Shown here piece by piece: positions 53,963-62,751 of a stretch of 64,000 nt of DNA. How positions within the stretch are numbered: position 1 is the stretch's first letter; each line of letters opens with the position of its first letter. The notes beneath the pieces are model-generated. The model made no database searches. It had not been told where the DNA came from and was given only the letters and a program-made list of their open reading frames with translations. The DNA is from Pseudochrobactrum saccharolyticum (GTDB lineage: Bacteria > Pseudomonadota > Alphaproteobacteria > Rhizobiales > Rhizobiaceae): contig NZ_VZPG01000002.1 of assembly GCF_008801715.1 (NCBI RefSeq), positions 248,001-312,000 on the forward strand, in the 5' to 3' direction. A program made the position numbers and the translations under genes.

Positions 53963-54672
53963 GCAATTCAATTGAAGTGCATAATATTTGTCTGTCTTAC
54001 CGTGTTAGACGTAAAATATCTTTGGCGCTGAGGCCTTCTAAAATGCCAACAGGCGGCACCATCAGAGAATTAAAAGGCGGAAAGCGGGTTGTCGCTGCAC
54101 TTGAAGATGTTAGTTTTTCCTTGTCGGCAGGGGACAGGCTAGGGTTGGTGGGCTCCAACGGTGCAGGTAAGACGACTTTATTGAAAGTTTTATACGAGAT
54201 TTATACGCCGACATCTGGCCAACTTATCGTTAAAGGTAAGGTTGATGCGCTGTTTAATATCTGGCTTGGTTTTCGACAGGAGGCTACAGGTAGACGTAAT
54301 ATCGTTTTACGGGGATTGATAAATGGCTGGACAATGGATGAAATTGATGAGCGAATTAATGAAATCATTGAGTATAGTGAGCTAGGTGATTTCATTGATA
54401 TGCCAATGAAAAGTTATAGTCAGGGGATGGCTGCCCGGCTAGCTTTTTCAGTTGCGACAGCCATGAATCCGGAAATACTGCTGATGGATGAGTGGATAGG
54501 CGCGGGCGACTCTGGTTTTCAAGAGAAGGCTAAAAAAAGAATGGATGAATTGGCAGAAAAGGCAGGAATTATTGTTCTTGCAAGTCACAATCCGAATATT
54601 ATTAAGAAAAATTGTAACTTGATACTTGAGTTGGAGAAGGGGCGCGTAAAGTCATTTAAAAGAGTGTCATAG
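53959..54672 (+). CDS. Polysaccharide ABC exporter ATPase (KpsT/Wzt type, no carbohydrate-binding domain)
   Basis: A 237-residue ATPase from GTG 53959, overlapping the permease stop. Walker A is GSNGAGKTT, the signature is YSQGMAARLAFS, Walker B is EILLMDEW and the H-loop is ASHN. It is short, without the C-terminal O-antigen-binding domain of long Wzt proteins, so it resembles KpsT, where chain length is not read by the ATPase. It powers export with the permease. Confidence 0.92.
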   Translation: MSNSIEVHNICLSYRVRRKISLALRPSKMPTGGTIRELKGGKRVVAALEDVSFSLSAGDRLGLVGSNGAGKTTLLKVLYEIYTPTSGQLIVKGKVDALFNIWLGFRQEATGRRNIVLRGLINGWTMDEIDERINEIIEYSELGDFIDMPMKSYSQGMAARLAFSVATAMNPEILLMDEWIGAGDSGFQEKAKKRMDELAEKAGIIVLASHNPNIIKKNCNLILELEKGRVKSFKRVS

Positions 54673-54784
54673 AGTATCTCTAAATTTTATTTATATTTTA
54701 CTATAATTATTTAATGAAAAAATATTTATAAATTTGGTATACGTCTATTGGCGAAACATTTTAGACTCGTGAAAGTGAAATTCA

Positions 54785-55915
54785 ATGTTATACATGTTAG
54801 GCGGGGCAGGGGTAAGTAATTTTGGCGATGAATTTATGGTGCGTAGATGGCTGGAGTTCTATAAAGAGCATGGTCTTGAAGGGGAATTGACTATAGATGG
54901 TGCCTCTGCTGAAAATTTAAGTGGCTTGTTTGGTGGGATTTACAGAAAAGCCTCATTTGTTAGTGTTTTTAATGCCTTGAAATATAGTGGACCAGATAAT
55001 TTTTGGGAGTCACTTCGTCGTGGCCTTAACTTTTACGATAATGGTGGATTGAATAATTATCGTGAATTTAAAAAATGGTCAGAGAAAATTATCTCAACTA
55101 AACTAATGCACTTGCACGGTGGTGGGTATATTAATGAGATTTGGCCGCAGTCAGCTTTTTTATTAGGTGTGGCTGCCGCTACTAAGCTTAAATATAATTG
55201 TAAGTTAGTGGGCACAGGTATTGGTTTGCTGCCTCTATCTAAGGTGCCTGATTTATATAGAGATGAATTTAATAAAATCATAAATACATTTGATTTTATT
55301 GAATGTAGAGATTACGACTCATATTTATTTCTTAAAAATAGTGTAGATAATGCAGATAATATCTTTTATGGTTTAGATGATACTTATTTGGCGCATGTTG
55401 ATAATGTAAGTAATGTAGATGGTTGCAATTTACATATTTCATATTTCAGTAAAGCTAAGGAATCTTTGCATAGACTACTTAATAAACTACCTGATGAATA
55501 TTTTAACAAATTTTCTAATGTGTATTTTTGGGAATGTACGATGCAAGATAGGGAATGTTTTGACATTGTAAAAGCTAAGCACCCTAAAGTAAAGCTTTTA
55601 GATTATAGGGATTTGGTGCTAAATCCATTGCCTGTTAATGCTGGTGATGAAATGATAACAGCACGCTTTCATCCCCATTTGCTTGCTGCTCGAAAGGGAG
55701 TTGCTGGCTATTATCGGGAGGATGGCTCATATTATGATGTTAAGCAGGGATCTGTTGTTGATTTAGGTTCGCCATTTAAATCAATCGAGAAAATCACCGC
55801 TTCGCACATAAGTCAGCAAGCCTTTAATCGGATTGTTTCTTTTGAGGATGCTCGTGTAGCAATGAAGCGGATATTAGGTGCACGCATAGTGGAATATTAT
55901 AAAAATTCAAATTAA
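54785..55915 (+). CDS. Polysaccharide pyruvyltransferase family protein
   Basis: A 376-residue protein of the WcaK/CsaB family. Its first residues MLYMLGGAGVSNFGDEFMVR, the MHLHGGGYINEIWPQSAF segment and the VGTGIGLLP loop match the group. These enzymes add a ketal pyruvate to a sugar from phosphoenolpyruvate, giving an acidic polymer. ITARFHPHLLAARKG contains the conserved His near the PEP site. It follows the exporter genes in the same direction; a 112-base AT-rich gap lies before it. Confidence 0.82.
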   Translation: MLYMLGGAGVSNFGDEFMVRRWLEFYKEHGLEGELTIDGASAENLSGLFGGIYRKASFVSVFNALKYSGPDNFWESLRRGLNFYDNGGLNNYREFKKWSEKIISTKLMHLHGGGYINEIWPQSAFLLGVAAATKLKYNCKLVGTGIGLLPLSKVPDLYRDEFNKIINTFDFIECRDYDSYLFLKNSVDNADNIFYGLDDTYLAHVDNVSNVDGCNLHISYFSKAKESLHRLLNKLPDEYFNKFSNVYFWECTMQDRECFDIVKAKHPKVKLLDYRDLVLNPLPVNAGDEMITARFHPHLLAARKGVAGYYREDGSYYDVKQGSVVDLGSPFKSIEKITASHISQQAFNRIVSFEDARVAMKRILGARIVEYYKNSN

Positions 55916-55939
55916 TGTGTTTGAGGGGGGCTTAATATT

Positions 55940-55973
55940 TTATGTACTGCTCTCACATGAGGGCGGTACATAA
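55940..55973 (+). terminator. Stem-loop after the pyruvyltransferase gene
   Basis: TTATGTACTGCTCTC pairs with GAGGGCGGTACATAA (two G-U pairs) around ACAT. Strong stem, no clean T-run. Confidence 0.5.
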
Positions 55974-56083
55974 TCATGCTGGGTTTTGTATATATTGACA
56001 CTTTAAGGTTCAAATCAATAGTCATCTGATAAAATAAATACTGCTTCGTAAGGTTTTATGTACTGAATTTACATTCGAATTAA

Positions 56084-57148
56084 TTGGTGAGCCATTTGCG
56101 TATTAGGGAATTAGCACGTTCGATTGTTGTGAGATATCCGATTGTGATGAAGGCGATTGGTCCGTTTCATCACATAGTGCGGAAAGTTGTCAATTGGCTC
56201 GAATACAAGTTTATTTTTTCTAGCAGTATGAGAGCGACAGTTGAGCTTGTTAATAGTGCTTCTTCTCAGAAGAGGGAGAATATTCTCGCATTTATGACTG
56301 TAAGGAATGAGCTTTCAAAACTTTCCTTCTGTTTGCAGCACCACAGAAGCTTAGGGGTGAAGGAGTTTTTTATTGTCGATAACGGTTCTATCGATGGTAC
56401 TTATGAGTATTTGTTAGAGCAATCGGACGTTACATTGTTCCGCACCAATGAAAGCTATAGAAATGCCCATTATGGTATTACATGGGTGAATTTTCTCATT
56501 CACAAATATGCTCAAGGCCGTTGGGCATTATTTATTGATGCTGATGAACTATTATATTTTGATGGGATGGAGCATGAAGACGCTATTCAAAAGTTAGTTC
56601 ACCGCTTGGAAAAAAAACAACAAACTTATTTTTATGCTCCCATGGTTGATTTGTATGCTTTTGATGATCTGCGCATTAGCGAGGTATCAGAACTAGAGCC
56701 TAAGTACCGTGAATTGAATAACGCTTGTCACGATATTTCCAGTTATAAGTCGGGTGAAAAACTCGCAAATGAATTGTTTACTCTCAAGGGTGGGCCACGA
56801 TCCCGTTTGTTAGAAGATCAGGCAGTAGCGCCCAATTTAGTAAAGTTTCCGCTTATAAAAGTAGTCTCTAAATCTATATATATCGGTTCTTCTCATGAAT
56901 TTTATCCACCTCGTAGAGAGGTGCACACAGATTATGGATGGCTAGTACATCTGAAATTGGGCAATAATGCCCATGAACATCATAGTGATCCTGAGATTGA
57001 AAAAGAACATTATGGTATAGGGGCTGAGCGGAGAGTCATTGCTAGTGGTGCCGTAAATAAACTAGTGACTGGTGATCCGCAGGCGATAAATTTTAACGGA
57101 CGAAAGAGTTTAAATTTGCTGGATGAGGTAATTAAAGGACGAATTTAA
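56084..57148 (+). CDS. Glycosyltransferase family 2-like protein (Glyco_tranf_2_4 type), second paralogue
   Basis: A 354-residue protein whose frame starts at TTG 56084 or GTG 56087; ATG near 56144 is also possible, so the N-terminus is uncertain. ENILAFMTVRNELSKLSFCL, then QHHRSLGVKEFFIVDNGSID, the DADE motif in ALFIDADELLYF, and GITWVNFLIHKYA pair it closely with the 49320 gene. It probably adds a sugar to the same polymer. It is convergent with the 57158 gene, with nine bases between stops. Confidence 0.78.
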   Translation: MVSHLRIRELARSIVVRYPIVMKAIGPFHHIVRKVVNWLEYKFIFSSSMRATVELVNSASSQKRENILAFMTVRNELSKLSFCLQHHRSLGVKEFFIVDNGSIDGTYEYLLEQSDVTLFRTNESYRNAHYGITWVNFLIHKYAQGRWALFIDADELLYFDGMEHEDAIQKLVHRLEKKQQTYFYAPMVDLYAFDDLRISEVSELEPKYRELNNACHDISSYKSGEKLANELFTLKGGPRSRLLEDQAVAPNLVKFPLIKVVSKSIYIGSSHEFYPPRREVHTDYGWLVHLKLGNNAHEHHSDPEIEKEHYGIGAERRVIASGAVNKLVTGDPQAINFNGRKSLNLLDEVIKGRI

Positions 57149-57157
57149 ATTAAGGTT

Positions 57158-57991
57158 TTATTTTTCTGCTTTGCTACGTAGTCGCGTATAAGCTATTTTG
57201 ATGGCGGCTTTTGGTAAAACACGAATAGCAGCCCTGCTGGTTACATTTAACAAAAGCGCTGATCTGGGAATTATATTGTATTTACTAAAGCTGCGAACCG
57301 CATTGAATTCGGCTGTAATGTATCTCCATCCAGAACGTCGGCTTAACAATCCATTGCCTATTCGAGCATATACTAATACTTCATCTAAGTTTCGACACTG
57401 ATATCCCGCGGCTATTATACGCAACCAAAGATCATAATCTTCAAAATATGGTACATGCTGATAATTCCCAGCATTAAGGATGGCATCCTTTCTGAACATT
57501 ACAGTCATGTGATTGAATGGATTACGCATCCATGCTGCTTTTACAATCTCTCTGTGTGTTAGTTTGACCGTACGCTTATATTGTGCCTCGTATGGGGCTT
57601 TATCAAATTCTGTAATATGACCACCAAGGATAGCTACATCAGGATTACTACTTAAGAATTCATATTGCCTTTTGAAGCGGTGAGGTATGGCTATGTCGTC
57701 AGTGTCCATGCGCGCTACAATTGGGGCAGAGCACTTCTTTAATCCAATGGCGAGAGCTAACCCTAAACCTTTATTTACAGCTAGTTTAACAGATTTGATA
57801 TTTAGCGTTTGGCGGAACTGCTCAATAACAGTTTCTAGTGTCGGATTTAATGGGCCATCTTCAACCAGGACAACTTCACATGCCTTCATTGATTGCTTTG
57901 AAAGGCTAAAAAATGTTTCTTGAAGAAAGTCTGGATTGTCATTGCTATAGGTAGACATCAAGACGGAAAGTTTAGCACTTCCTTGACGCAT
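57158..57991 (-). CDS. Family 2 glycosyltransferase (AmsE/WcaA-like)
   Basis: A 277-residue GT-A protein. LSVLMSTYSNDNPDFLQETF opens the nucleotide-sugar domain, EVVLVEDGP is the first acidic loop, and IVARMDTDDIAIPHRFKRQY carries the DxD-type metal motif. VPYFEDYDLWLRIIAAGY near residue 185 is the conserved acceptor-side ED motif. It resembles amylovoran- and colanic-acid-type transferases. It is the last polysaccharide gene before the island edge. Confidence 0.87.
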   Translation of the reverse strand: MRQGSAKLSVLMSTYSNDNPDFLQETFFSLSKQSMKACEVVLVEDGPLNPTLETVIEQFRQTLNIKSVKLAVNKGLGLALAIGLKKCSAPIVARMDTDDIAIPHRFKRQYEFLSSNPDVAILGGHITEFDKAPYEAQYKRTVKLTHREIVKAAWMRNPFNHMTVMFRKDAILNAGNYQHVPYFEDYDLWLRIIAAGYQCRNLDEVLVYARIGNGLLSRRSGWRYITAEFNAVRSFSKYNIIPRSALLLNVTSRAAIRVLPKAAIKIAYTRLRSKAEK

Positions 57992-58413
57992 AATAATCTC
58001 AGTCCCTGAAACTCGCGCTATATCCGGCGTATTTTATGCTATCTAGAAGCAGCAGCCTTGTTAAGGCAGCGGCTGTAATAATAGCGCATGTCTTGCATCG
58101 GCTCAATGCAGATTTTTGCTTAATTTAGTCCAGTGCTAAGGGGTTAAGGCATTTAAACATTAATGTAATCAATATCGAGATGAGCTGATAATGGCGCAAT
58201 AAGCTGCAGTTTTTTTGGGGATGAATATTTGTATGAATAAGCCTCAAAGTGCAGCGCTTTAGTAGACTTTGCCACTGAGTAATAATTGTATTTTTTGTGG
58301 AGATACATATCTAAACTTGGGCGTGACAGAGTGTAAGCCGAAATTTGATATCAATTTCTGTAATGTTAGCGGAGAACGGGCGCTTGATACTGCAGGAACG
58401 GCGTGATGCAGTG
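57992..58413. other. Intergenic region at the right end of the island
   Basis: About 420 bases with no recognisable gene or repeat of the tRNA-Cys 3' end. The shift back to core base composition occurs here. Confidence 0.4.
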
Positions 58414-59610
58414 CTAATTCCGCAACCAGTCCGGCAGGTAAGATAGTTCTGTCAGCTTCAGAAATGATGCGATGCGTTCCAGTTCGGTCTGTAAGGCTGC
58501 AATGCGGTTTTTACCCATTTTGATGTTTTGTTCCGGCCAGAATGCGGTAATGACGAGCTTTTTATCTTCCCGCTTCGCATCAATACGGCCAATAAGCCTG
58601 TCACCCTGCATAACCGGAAATACATAATAGCCATATTGGCGTTTCGGTGCCGGTACAAATATTTCGATACGATAATAGAACCCGAACAGTTTTTCAGCCC
58701 GTGCCCGATCACGCAGGGCAGGGTCAAAAGGCGATAATATCCGCACACGTGATGATGGTTCCGGCAAGTCAGATACGGAATTCAGAAGTGCTTCTGTGGA
58801 GTAGCAACGCCGTAGAGTACCGTCAGCCATTTCAACATCAATCTCGACGAGGCGACCTGCAGCTTTGGCTTCAATGCACCATTGTTTTGCCTCTTCACGT
58901 GTTGCAATGTCAAAGAATGCAGCAAGTTCACCATGTGTTGCAAAGCCTAGACGATCCATCGATGCGGACATTGCCCAGTCAATTATCTCAGCTTCATGCA
59001 TTTGCGAGTGTTGAAACGGTTCCGGTATGACCCGCTCCGTCAGATCGTAAAACTTGCGAAAACCTTCGCGGTGGCTGATTGCCAGCCGCCCTGAACGCCA
59101 CAAAAATTCCAAAGCGGTTTTTGAAGGATGCCAGTTCCACCAGCCACCGGATGAGGCAGGCGTGTCGCCACGGACATCGGAGGAGGTGGTTGGTCCGTGC
59201 TTTTCGACATGGCTCAATATTTCATCAAACTGCGAAGCCCAGCCGTCCCGTCGCCAGCTTGACCATCTTTGCTTCATACGAGCTTCGTCACGGGCAAATT
59301 TCAAGCGCCACATCGGGAAAAACTGCATAGGAATGATTGCAGCATCATGAGTCCAATGTTCAAATGCATTGCGCTCAGAGGCAATCAGCTTGTTGAGCGC
59401 TTCGGGCTGATAGCGGCTGCGGCGCGACCACAGAATAAAATCATGCGCCCGCGCAAGTGTATTCACACTGTCGACCTGCACAAAGCCGAGATCAGTTAAA
59501 ACACCGGACAGATCTGCACCTTTGCCTGATCCGGTTTCTCGACATAAAAGCTGATGCCGGTGAAGAAAAAGACGGCGCGCATCACGGTTGTTTAATAATG
59601 CGTCAGGCAT
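58414..59610 (-). CDS. YcaQ-family winged-helix DNA glycosylase (interstrand crosslink repair)
   Basis: A 398-residue protein of the HTH_42 / AlkZ-YcaQ family. The catalytic-loop equivalent FVQVDSVNTLARAHDFILWS fits the YcaQ (QxD) branch rather than the AlkZ QxQ type. The winged-helix body continues with SRRSRYQPEALNKLI and ILSPFDPALRDRARAEKLFG. E. coli YcaQ removes crosslinked bases from DNA. Here it lies alone just outside the polysaccharide island. Confidence 0.85.
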   Translation of the reverse strand: MPDALLNNRDARRLFLHRHQLLCRETGSGKGADLSGVLTDLGFVQVDSVNTLARAHDFILWSRRSRYQPEALNKLIASERNAFEHWTHDAAIIPMQFFPMWRLKFARDEARMKQRWSSWRRDGWASQFDEILSHVEKHGPTTSSDVRGDTPASSGGWWNWHPSKTALEFLWRSGRLAISHREGFRKFYDLTERVIPEPFQHSQMHEAEIIDWAMSASMDRLGFATHGELAAFFDIATREEAKQWCIEAKAAGRLVEIDVEMADGTLRRCYSTEALLNSVSDLPEPSSRVRILSPFDPALRDRARAEKLFGFYYRIEIFVPAPKRQYGYYVFPVMQGDRLIGRIDAKREDKKLVITAFWPEQNIKMGKNRIAALQTELERIASFLKLTELSYLPDWLRN

Positions 59611-59857
59611 TGGTGATCCTGTTCACGGAAGATATTTGCAATTTTTAACATGACATGTGCAGTTATTCCATGATGTCTTTTTCCGCGAAATATATTCAGC
59701 ATTTCAGAATTTCAGGCTGAAACAAATTATGTGCCCGTACTCGCAGTGATTTCCGCGATATTCTCTTGTCTTAAACCTCTGGTGCATTAAATTATTGACG
59801 GATAAAGAGCTATTTCACCATTTTCGCTGCTATCAAACATTAAACTGAAGATGACAC

Positions 59858-60706
59858 ATGCAGGAACAGACAGCTGAATTTATTCAAAATACCAATGCCC
59901 TTGCCATCCAGATTTCCAATCTCGTTTTAAGTTACTCGCTTTCAACAATCGGCGCGATTATCATTCTCAGCGTTGGCTGGATTATCGCAGGGATTTTGCA
60001 GCGTTGGACGCGGCAATCCCTTTCCAAATTCAAAGGCTTCGACCAGACGCTCGTTGTGTTTTTCAGCGCATCTGTTCGCTATGGCATTCTGGTTGTCGTT
60101 CTGGTGATGGTGCTGGGGCAGTTCGGTATCCAGACTGCTTCAATTCTCGCTGCATTGGGTGCGGTTGGTCTGGCTATCGGTCTGGCATTGCAAGGCACAT
60201 TACAGAATATTGCTGCCGGTATTATGCTGCTGGTTTTGCGCCCTTTCAAAGTCGGTGAATATATTAATGCGGGCGCGATTGCCGGTACTGTTCAGGAAAT
60301 CGGACTGTTTTCGACAGAGCTGAAAACCTATGACGGGTTGTTCGTGATGGCACCCAATTCGGTTCTCTGGAACACGCCGGTTACCAATTTCACCCGCCAT
60401 AAAGCCCGTATGCATGATTTTAAAGTCGGGATTGGTTATGAGGATGATGTGCAAAAAGCCTTCACTATTCTCAAAACCATTATTTCTGAACAAAAAGGCG
60501 TGCTGAAAACACCGGAGCCGATTTATTTTGTCTCCCAGCTGGCAGACAGTTCTGTGGTCATCAGTTGCCGTTACTGGATTGAGGCGCCGAATTATTTCAC
60601 GGTCAGCAACACGACAACGGAACGGGTGAAATCTGCATTCAGCGATGAAGGCATTAACATTCCTTATCCGCAGGTCACTTATCATCGTTCCGAGGTGACG
60701 AGTTAA
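59858..60706 (+). CDS. Small-conductance mechanosensitive channel (MscS family)
   Basis: A 282-residue inner-membrane channel with three N-terminal helices. The pore helix is AALGAVGLAIGLALQGTLQN, followed by GIMLLVLRPFKVGEYI and the beta domain with LFSTELKTYDGLFVMAPNSV. It opens under membrane tension to release solutes after osmotic downshock. Good length for MscS. Single gene, divergent from ycaQ across 247 bases. Confidence 0.93.
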   Translation: MQEQTAEFIQNTNALAIQISNLVLSYSLSTIGAIIILSVGWIIAGILQRWTRQSLSKFKGFDQTLVVFFSASVRYGILVVVLVMVLGQFGIQTASILAALGAVGLAIGLALQGTLQNIAAGIMLLVLRPFKVGEYINAGAIAGTVQEIGLFSTELKTYDGLFVMAPNSVLWNTPVTNFTRHKARMHDFKVGIGYEDDVQKAFTILKTIISEQKGVLKTPEPIYFVSQLADSSVVISCRYWIEAPNYFTVSNTTTERVKSAFSDEGINIPYPQVTYHRSEVTS

Positions 60707-61041
60707 TGCTGTTGTTTATACGTGTTTGAAGGATGTGCGGGCGATCAAAATTTTGTCCGCACATTACTCTATTCAATTTAGCTTGATCTAATTAGTAACG
60801 GCTCATCTGTTGACATATCCGGTTGAGGCTCTTATTTCTGAATTTCGCAGATGGAAAACCGCGATCTGCTGATTTTTTCCCGTTTTTATGAGTGCCGGGG
60901 CGTGCCGGCTCACAAGTCAGATTTTCAGGATGTGTCCCCGTTAAACGGATACATTTAACGCTTTGTGGCATGCGCATCCGAGAATCCAGAACGAGCAGAG
61001 TGGGCGCAGTGAATGCGACATATTCTGCTCAGGAGCTGTCT
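60707..61041. other. Intergenic region before the PACE gene, with repeat fragment
   Basis: About 335 bases. A fragment at 60993-61030 shares GCGCAGTGAATGC with the 18925 repeat and forms GAGCAGA / TCTGCTC arms, directly before the PACE ribosome binding site. Nothing else recognised. Confidence 0.45.
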
Positions 61042-61479
61042 ATGTTCGTGCTTAAACCGCTTAAGCGGCGTATTGTCTATGTCGGTACTTTTGAACTTAT
61101 TGCGATTGCCGCTTCAACTTTGCTGCTGATGTTTTTGAGCGGCGGTGATGCGCAGGGCTCTCTGCCGGTTGCTATTGCCGTCTCTCTCATCGCTGTGACG
61201 TGGAATTACACATTTAATCTCATGTTTGAGAAATGGGAGGCACGCCGTCAGTCAACCGGACGCAGTGTCTGGGTGCGTATTGCCCATGCTTTCATATTTG
61301 AGTTCGGCCTGTTCGTGATTATCATTCCGATTTATATGGTCTGGTATTCTGTCGGCTTCTGGAAAGCCTTTCAGATGGAAGCTGTGCTCTTGCTGTTCTT
61401 CCTGATTTATACGTTTATTTTTACGTATATTTTTGACATGATCTTTACGCTGCCGCAGGCAATGGTTGCCGCTGAATAA
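61042..61479 (+). CDS. PACE family antimicrobial efflux protein
   Basis: A 145-residue membrane protein from ATG 61042 (AGGAG just before it; the frame is open further upstream but not as a signal or helix). It has four helices arranged as two bacterial transmembrane pair domains: RRIVYVGTFELIAIAASTLL, then VTWNYTFNLMFEKWEARRQS, and VRIAHAFIFEFGLFVIIIPI, then FIFTYIFDMIF. This is the layout of the AceI/chlorhexidine-type exporters. Substrate unknown. Single gene. Confidence 0.88.
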   Translation: MFVLKPLKRRIVYVGTFELIAIAASTLLLMFLSGGDAQGSLPVAIAVSLIAVTWNYTFNLMFEKWEARRQSTGRSVWVRIAHAFIFEFGLFVIIIPIYMVWYSVGFWKAFQMEAVLLLFFLIYTFIFTYIFDMIFTLPQAMVAAE

Positions 61480-61490
61480 TTCAGCCATTC

Positions 61491-61937
61491 TCAGGGCTGG
61501 GCTTGATGACCGGTCGTTTCAAGAACCGATATTCTGAAATATAAAGGTTCTAACGGCCGTTCCTCACCCCGCAAAATGGTTTTGACATAAGCGGGTTCCC
61601 ACCAGTTCGCACCGGCTGCCAGCAGCTCATGTGCGTGATAATACAGGCTGTCTTTGCTCAGGGATTTGGGTATTTCCTCAAAATGACCGGAAATAACCAG
61701 ACAGCGCCAGTTATTGGAGCCATGAACATCTGAGAAGCTGACGCATACATTGCGGTTGGCTCTCATGAGCTCCATTTTCTTCCCCTCGGAAGTCAGGGAA
61801 TAGAGATAACCGTTGCTGTGTATGAAACGGAGCGGCACTACATAGGGCTTGTCTTCAACCGAACAGGCCAGATAGCCGATGCCTACATGGCGCAGCATTT
61901 CCTCAACTTCCGGACGGGGCATGTCATGGATTAACAT
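61491..61937 (-). CDS. Pyridoxamine 5'-phosphate oxidase-fold flavin-binding protein
   Basis: A 148-residue protein from ATG 61937, chosen for the GGAGGTCACG before it. MLIHDMPRPEVEEMLRHVGI, then GYLACSVEDKPYVVPLRFIH and NVCVSFSDV are typical of the small split-barrel family related to NimA-type nitroreductase-like proteins and flavin-nucleotide-binding proteins. It probably binds FMN or heme; the reaction is unknown. It is convergent with the PACE gene, 11 bases apart, with no clear terminator. Confidence 0.83.
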   Translation of the reverse strand: MLIHDMPRPEVEEMLRHVGIGYLACSVEDKPYVVPLRFIHSNGYLYSLTSEGKKMELMRANRNVCVSFSDVHGSNNWRCLVISGHFEEIPKSLSKDSLYYHAHELLAAGANWWEPAYVKTILRGEERPLEPLYFRISVLETTGHQAQP

Positions 61938-62002
61938 CGTGACCTCCGTGAATGTGCGGGTATAATTCAATATAGCACATCCGGAAATTTACGGCTCAGA
62001 TT

Positions 62003-62395
62003 TTATTCTTCCTGACGGCGCGTGGAAGTGCGGTTTCGCTCATATTTCCTCTGAAGCGGGAAGGGCGGAAGCCATGTTTCACGGCGAATAGTCCATAATT
62101 CATAGGTTGGTACGAATTGGTTCGGCTCATCAAGTGAGCCCAGATTTATTTCAATTTCGTCATCCGATCGCCCGAAGACCGTTGAGCCGCATTGCGGGCA
62201 AAAATAGCGCTCCGCATAGCTGCGTGCATCACCGCTGATCGTGACGGCCTCCTGCGGGAATATTGCTGATGCATGGAAAAGAGCGCCGTGATGTTTGCGA
62301 CAATCCAGACAGTGGCAAATACCAACCCGATAGGGCTTTCCCGTAGCGGAAAACCGCAGATTTCCGCAAAGACACCCGCCTGTAAACGTCTCCAT
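62003..62395 (-). CDS. GFA (glutathione-dependent formaldehyde-activating) family zinc protein
   Basis: A 130-residue protein from ATG 62395, with AAAGGAGAAAAACC before it. The zinc-binding cysteines are clear: GGCLCGNLRF, GICHCLDCRKHHGA and FCPQCGSTVFG. The family includes Gfa and centromere-type proteins; the role here is uncertain. It lies 65 bases upstream of the PPOX-fold gene on the same strand, so the two may form an operon. Confidence 0.87.
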   Translation of the reverse strand: METFTGGCLCGNLRFSATGKPYRVGICHCLDCRKHHGALFHASAIFPQEAVTISGDARSYAERYFCPQCGSTVFGRSDDEIEINLGSLDEPNQFVPTYELWTIRRETWLPPFPLQRKYERNRTSTRRQEE

Positions 62396-62751
62396 GGTTT
62401 TTCTCCTTTGAGATAGGCAAGTCATTTTCCGTTTAAGCTCTGCAAAAAGCAAGAACAGGGGGGGGCCGAGAGGTGTGATTGTGGGTTTTTGTCAGGTATT
62501 TGTCGAGACTTGAAGAGGTCTCAAAGTGGAGCGCAAATATCTCTTGTGCTTCACTTCTGCCAGCCATATCTGATTGTTCTGCAACGTGATTGCAGTATGT
62601 TTGAGATAAAAGCGGGGTATCAGGATGACAGTTACTTTTTCGCCGGATGCCGGCGGGCGTAAGCCGGCTGTACACGGAACAGTTTATCAGTTCCGACTGG
62701 TATCACTCATGGTGCGAATGCATGGCATCGCATCCATAGGATCGCTTTTAT
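62396..62751. other. Divergent intergenic region
   Basis: About 355 bases between the GFA and GNAT genes. It has a G-run (62459-62465) and a compact hairpin CGCCGGATGCCGGCG (62641-62655). No gene seen. Confidence 0.4.

Larger units (their letters stand above)
46754..58400. mobile_element. Genomic island with surface polysaccharide genes next to tRNA-Cys
   Basis: Starts right after tRNA-Cys with an integrase remnant, is visibly AT-richer than both flanks, and carries glycosyltransferases and a KpsMT-like exporter. The right edge is placed before the YcaQ gene where base use returns to normal; no copy of the tRNA 3' end was found there, so the edge is approximate. Confidence 0.65.

Noticed and set aside
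46751-58413. Direct repeat of the tRNA-Cys 3' end as right attachment site
   Set aside because: I looked for the TTCGATTCCGGGCGAGGCC sequence near the right edge of the island and did not see it, so no attR is reported.
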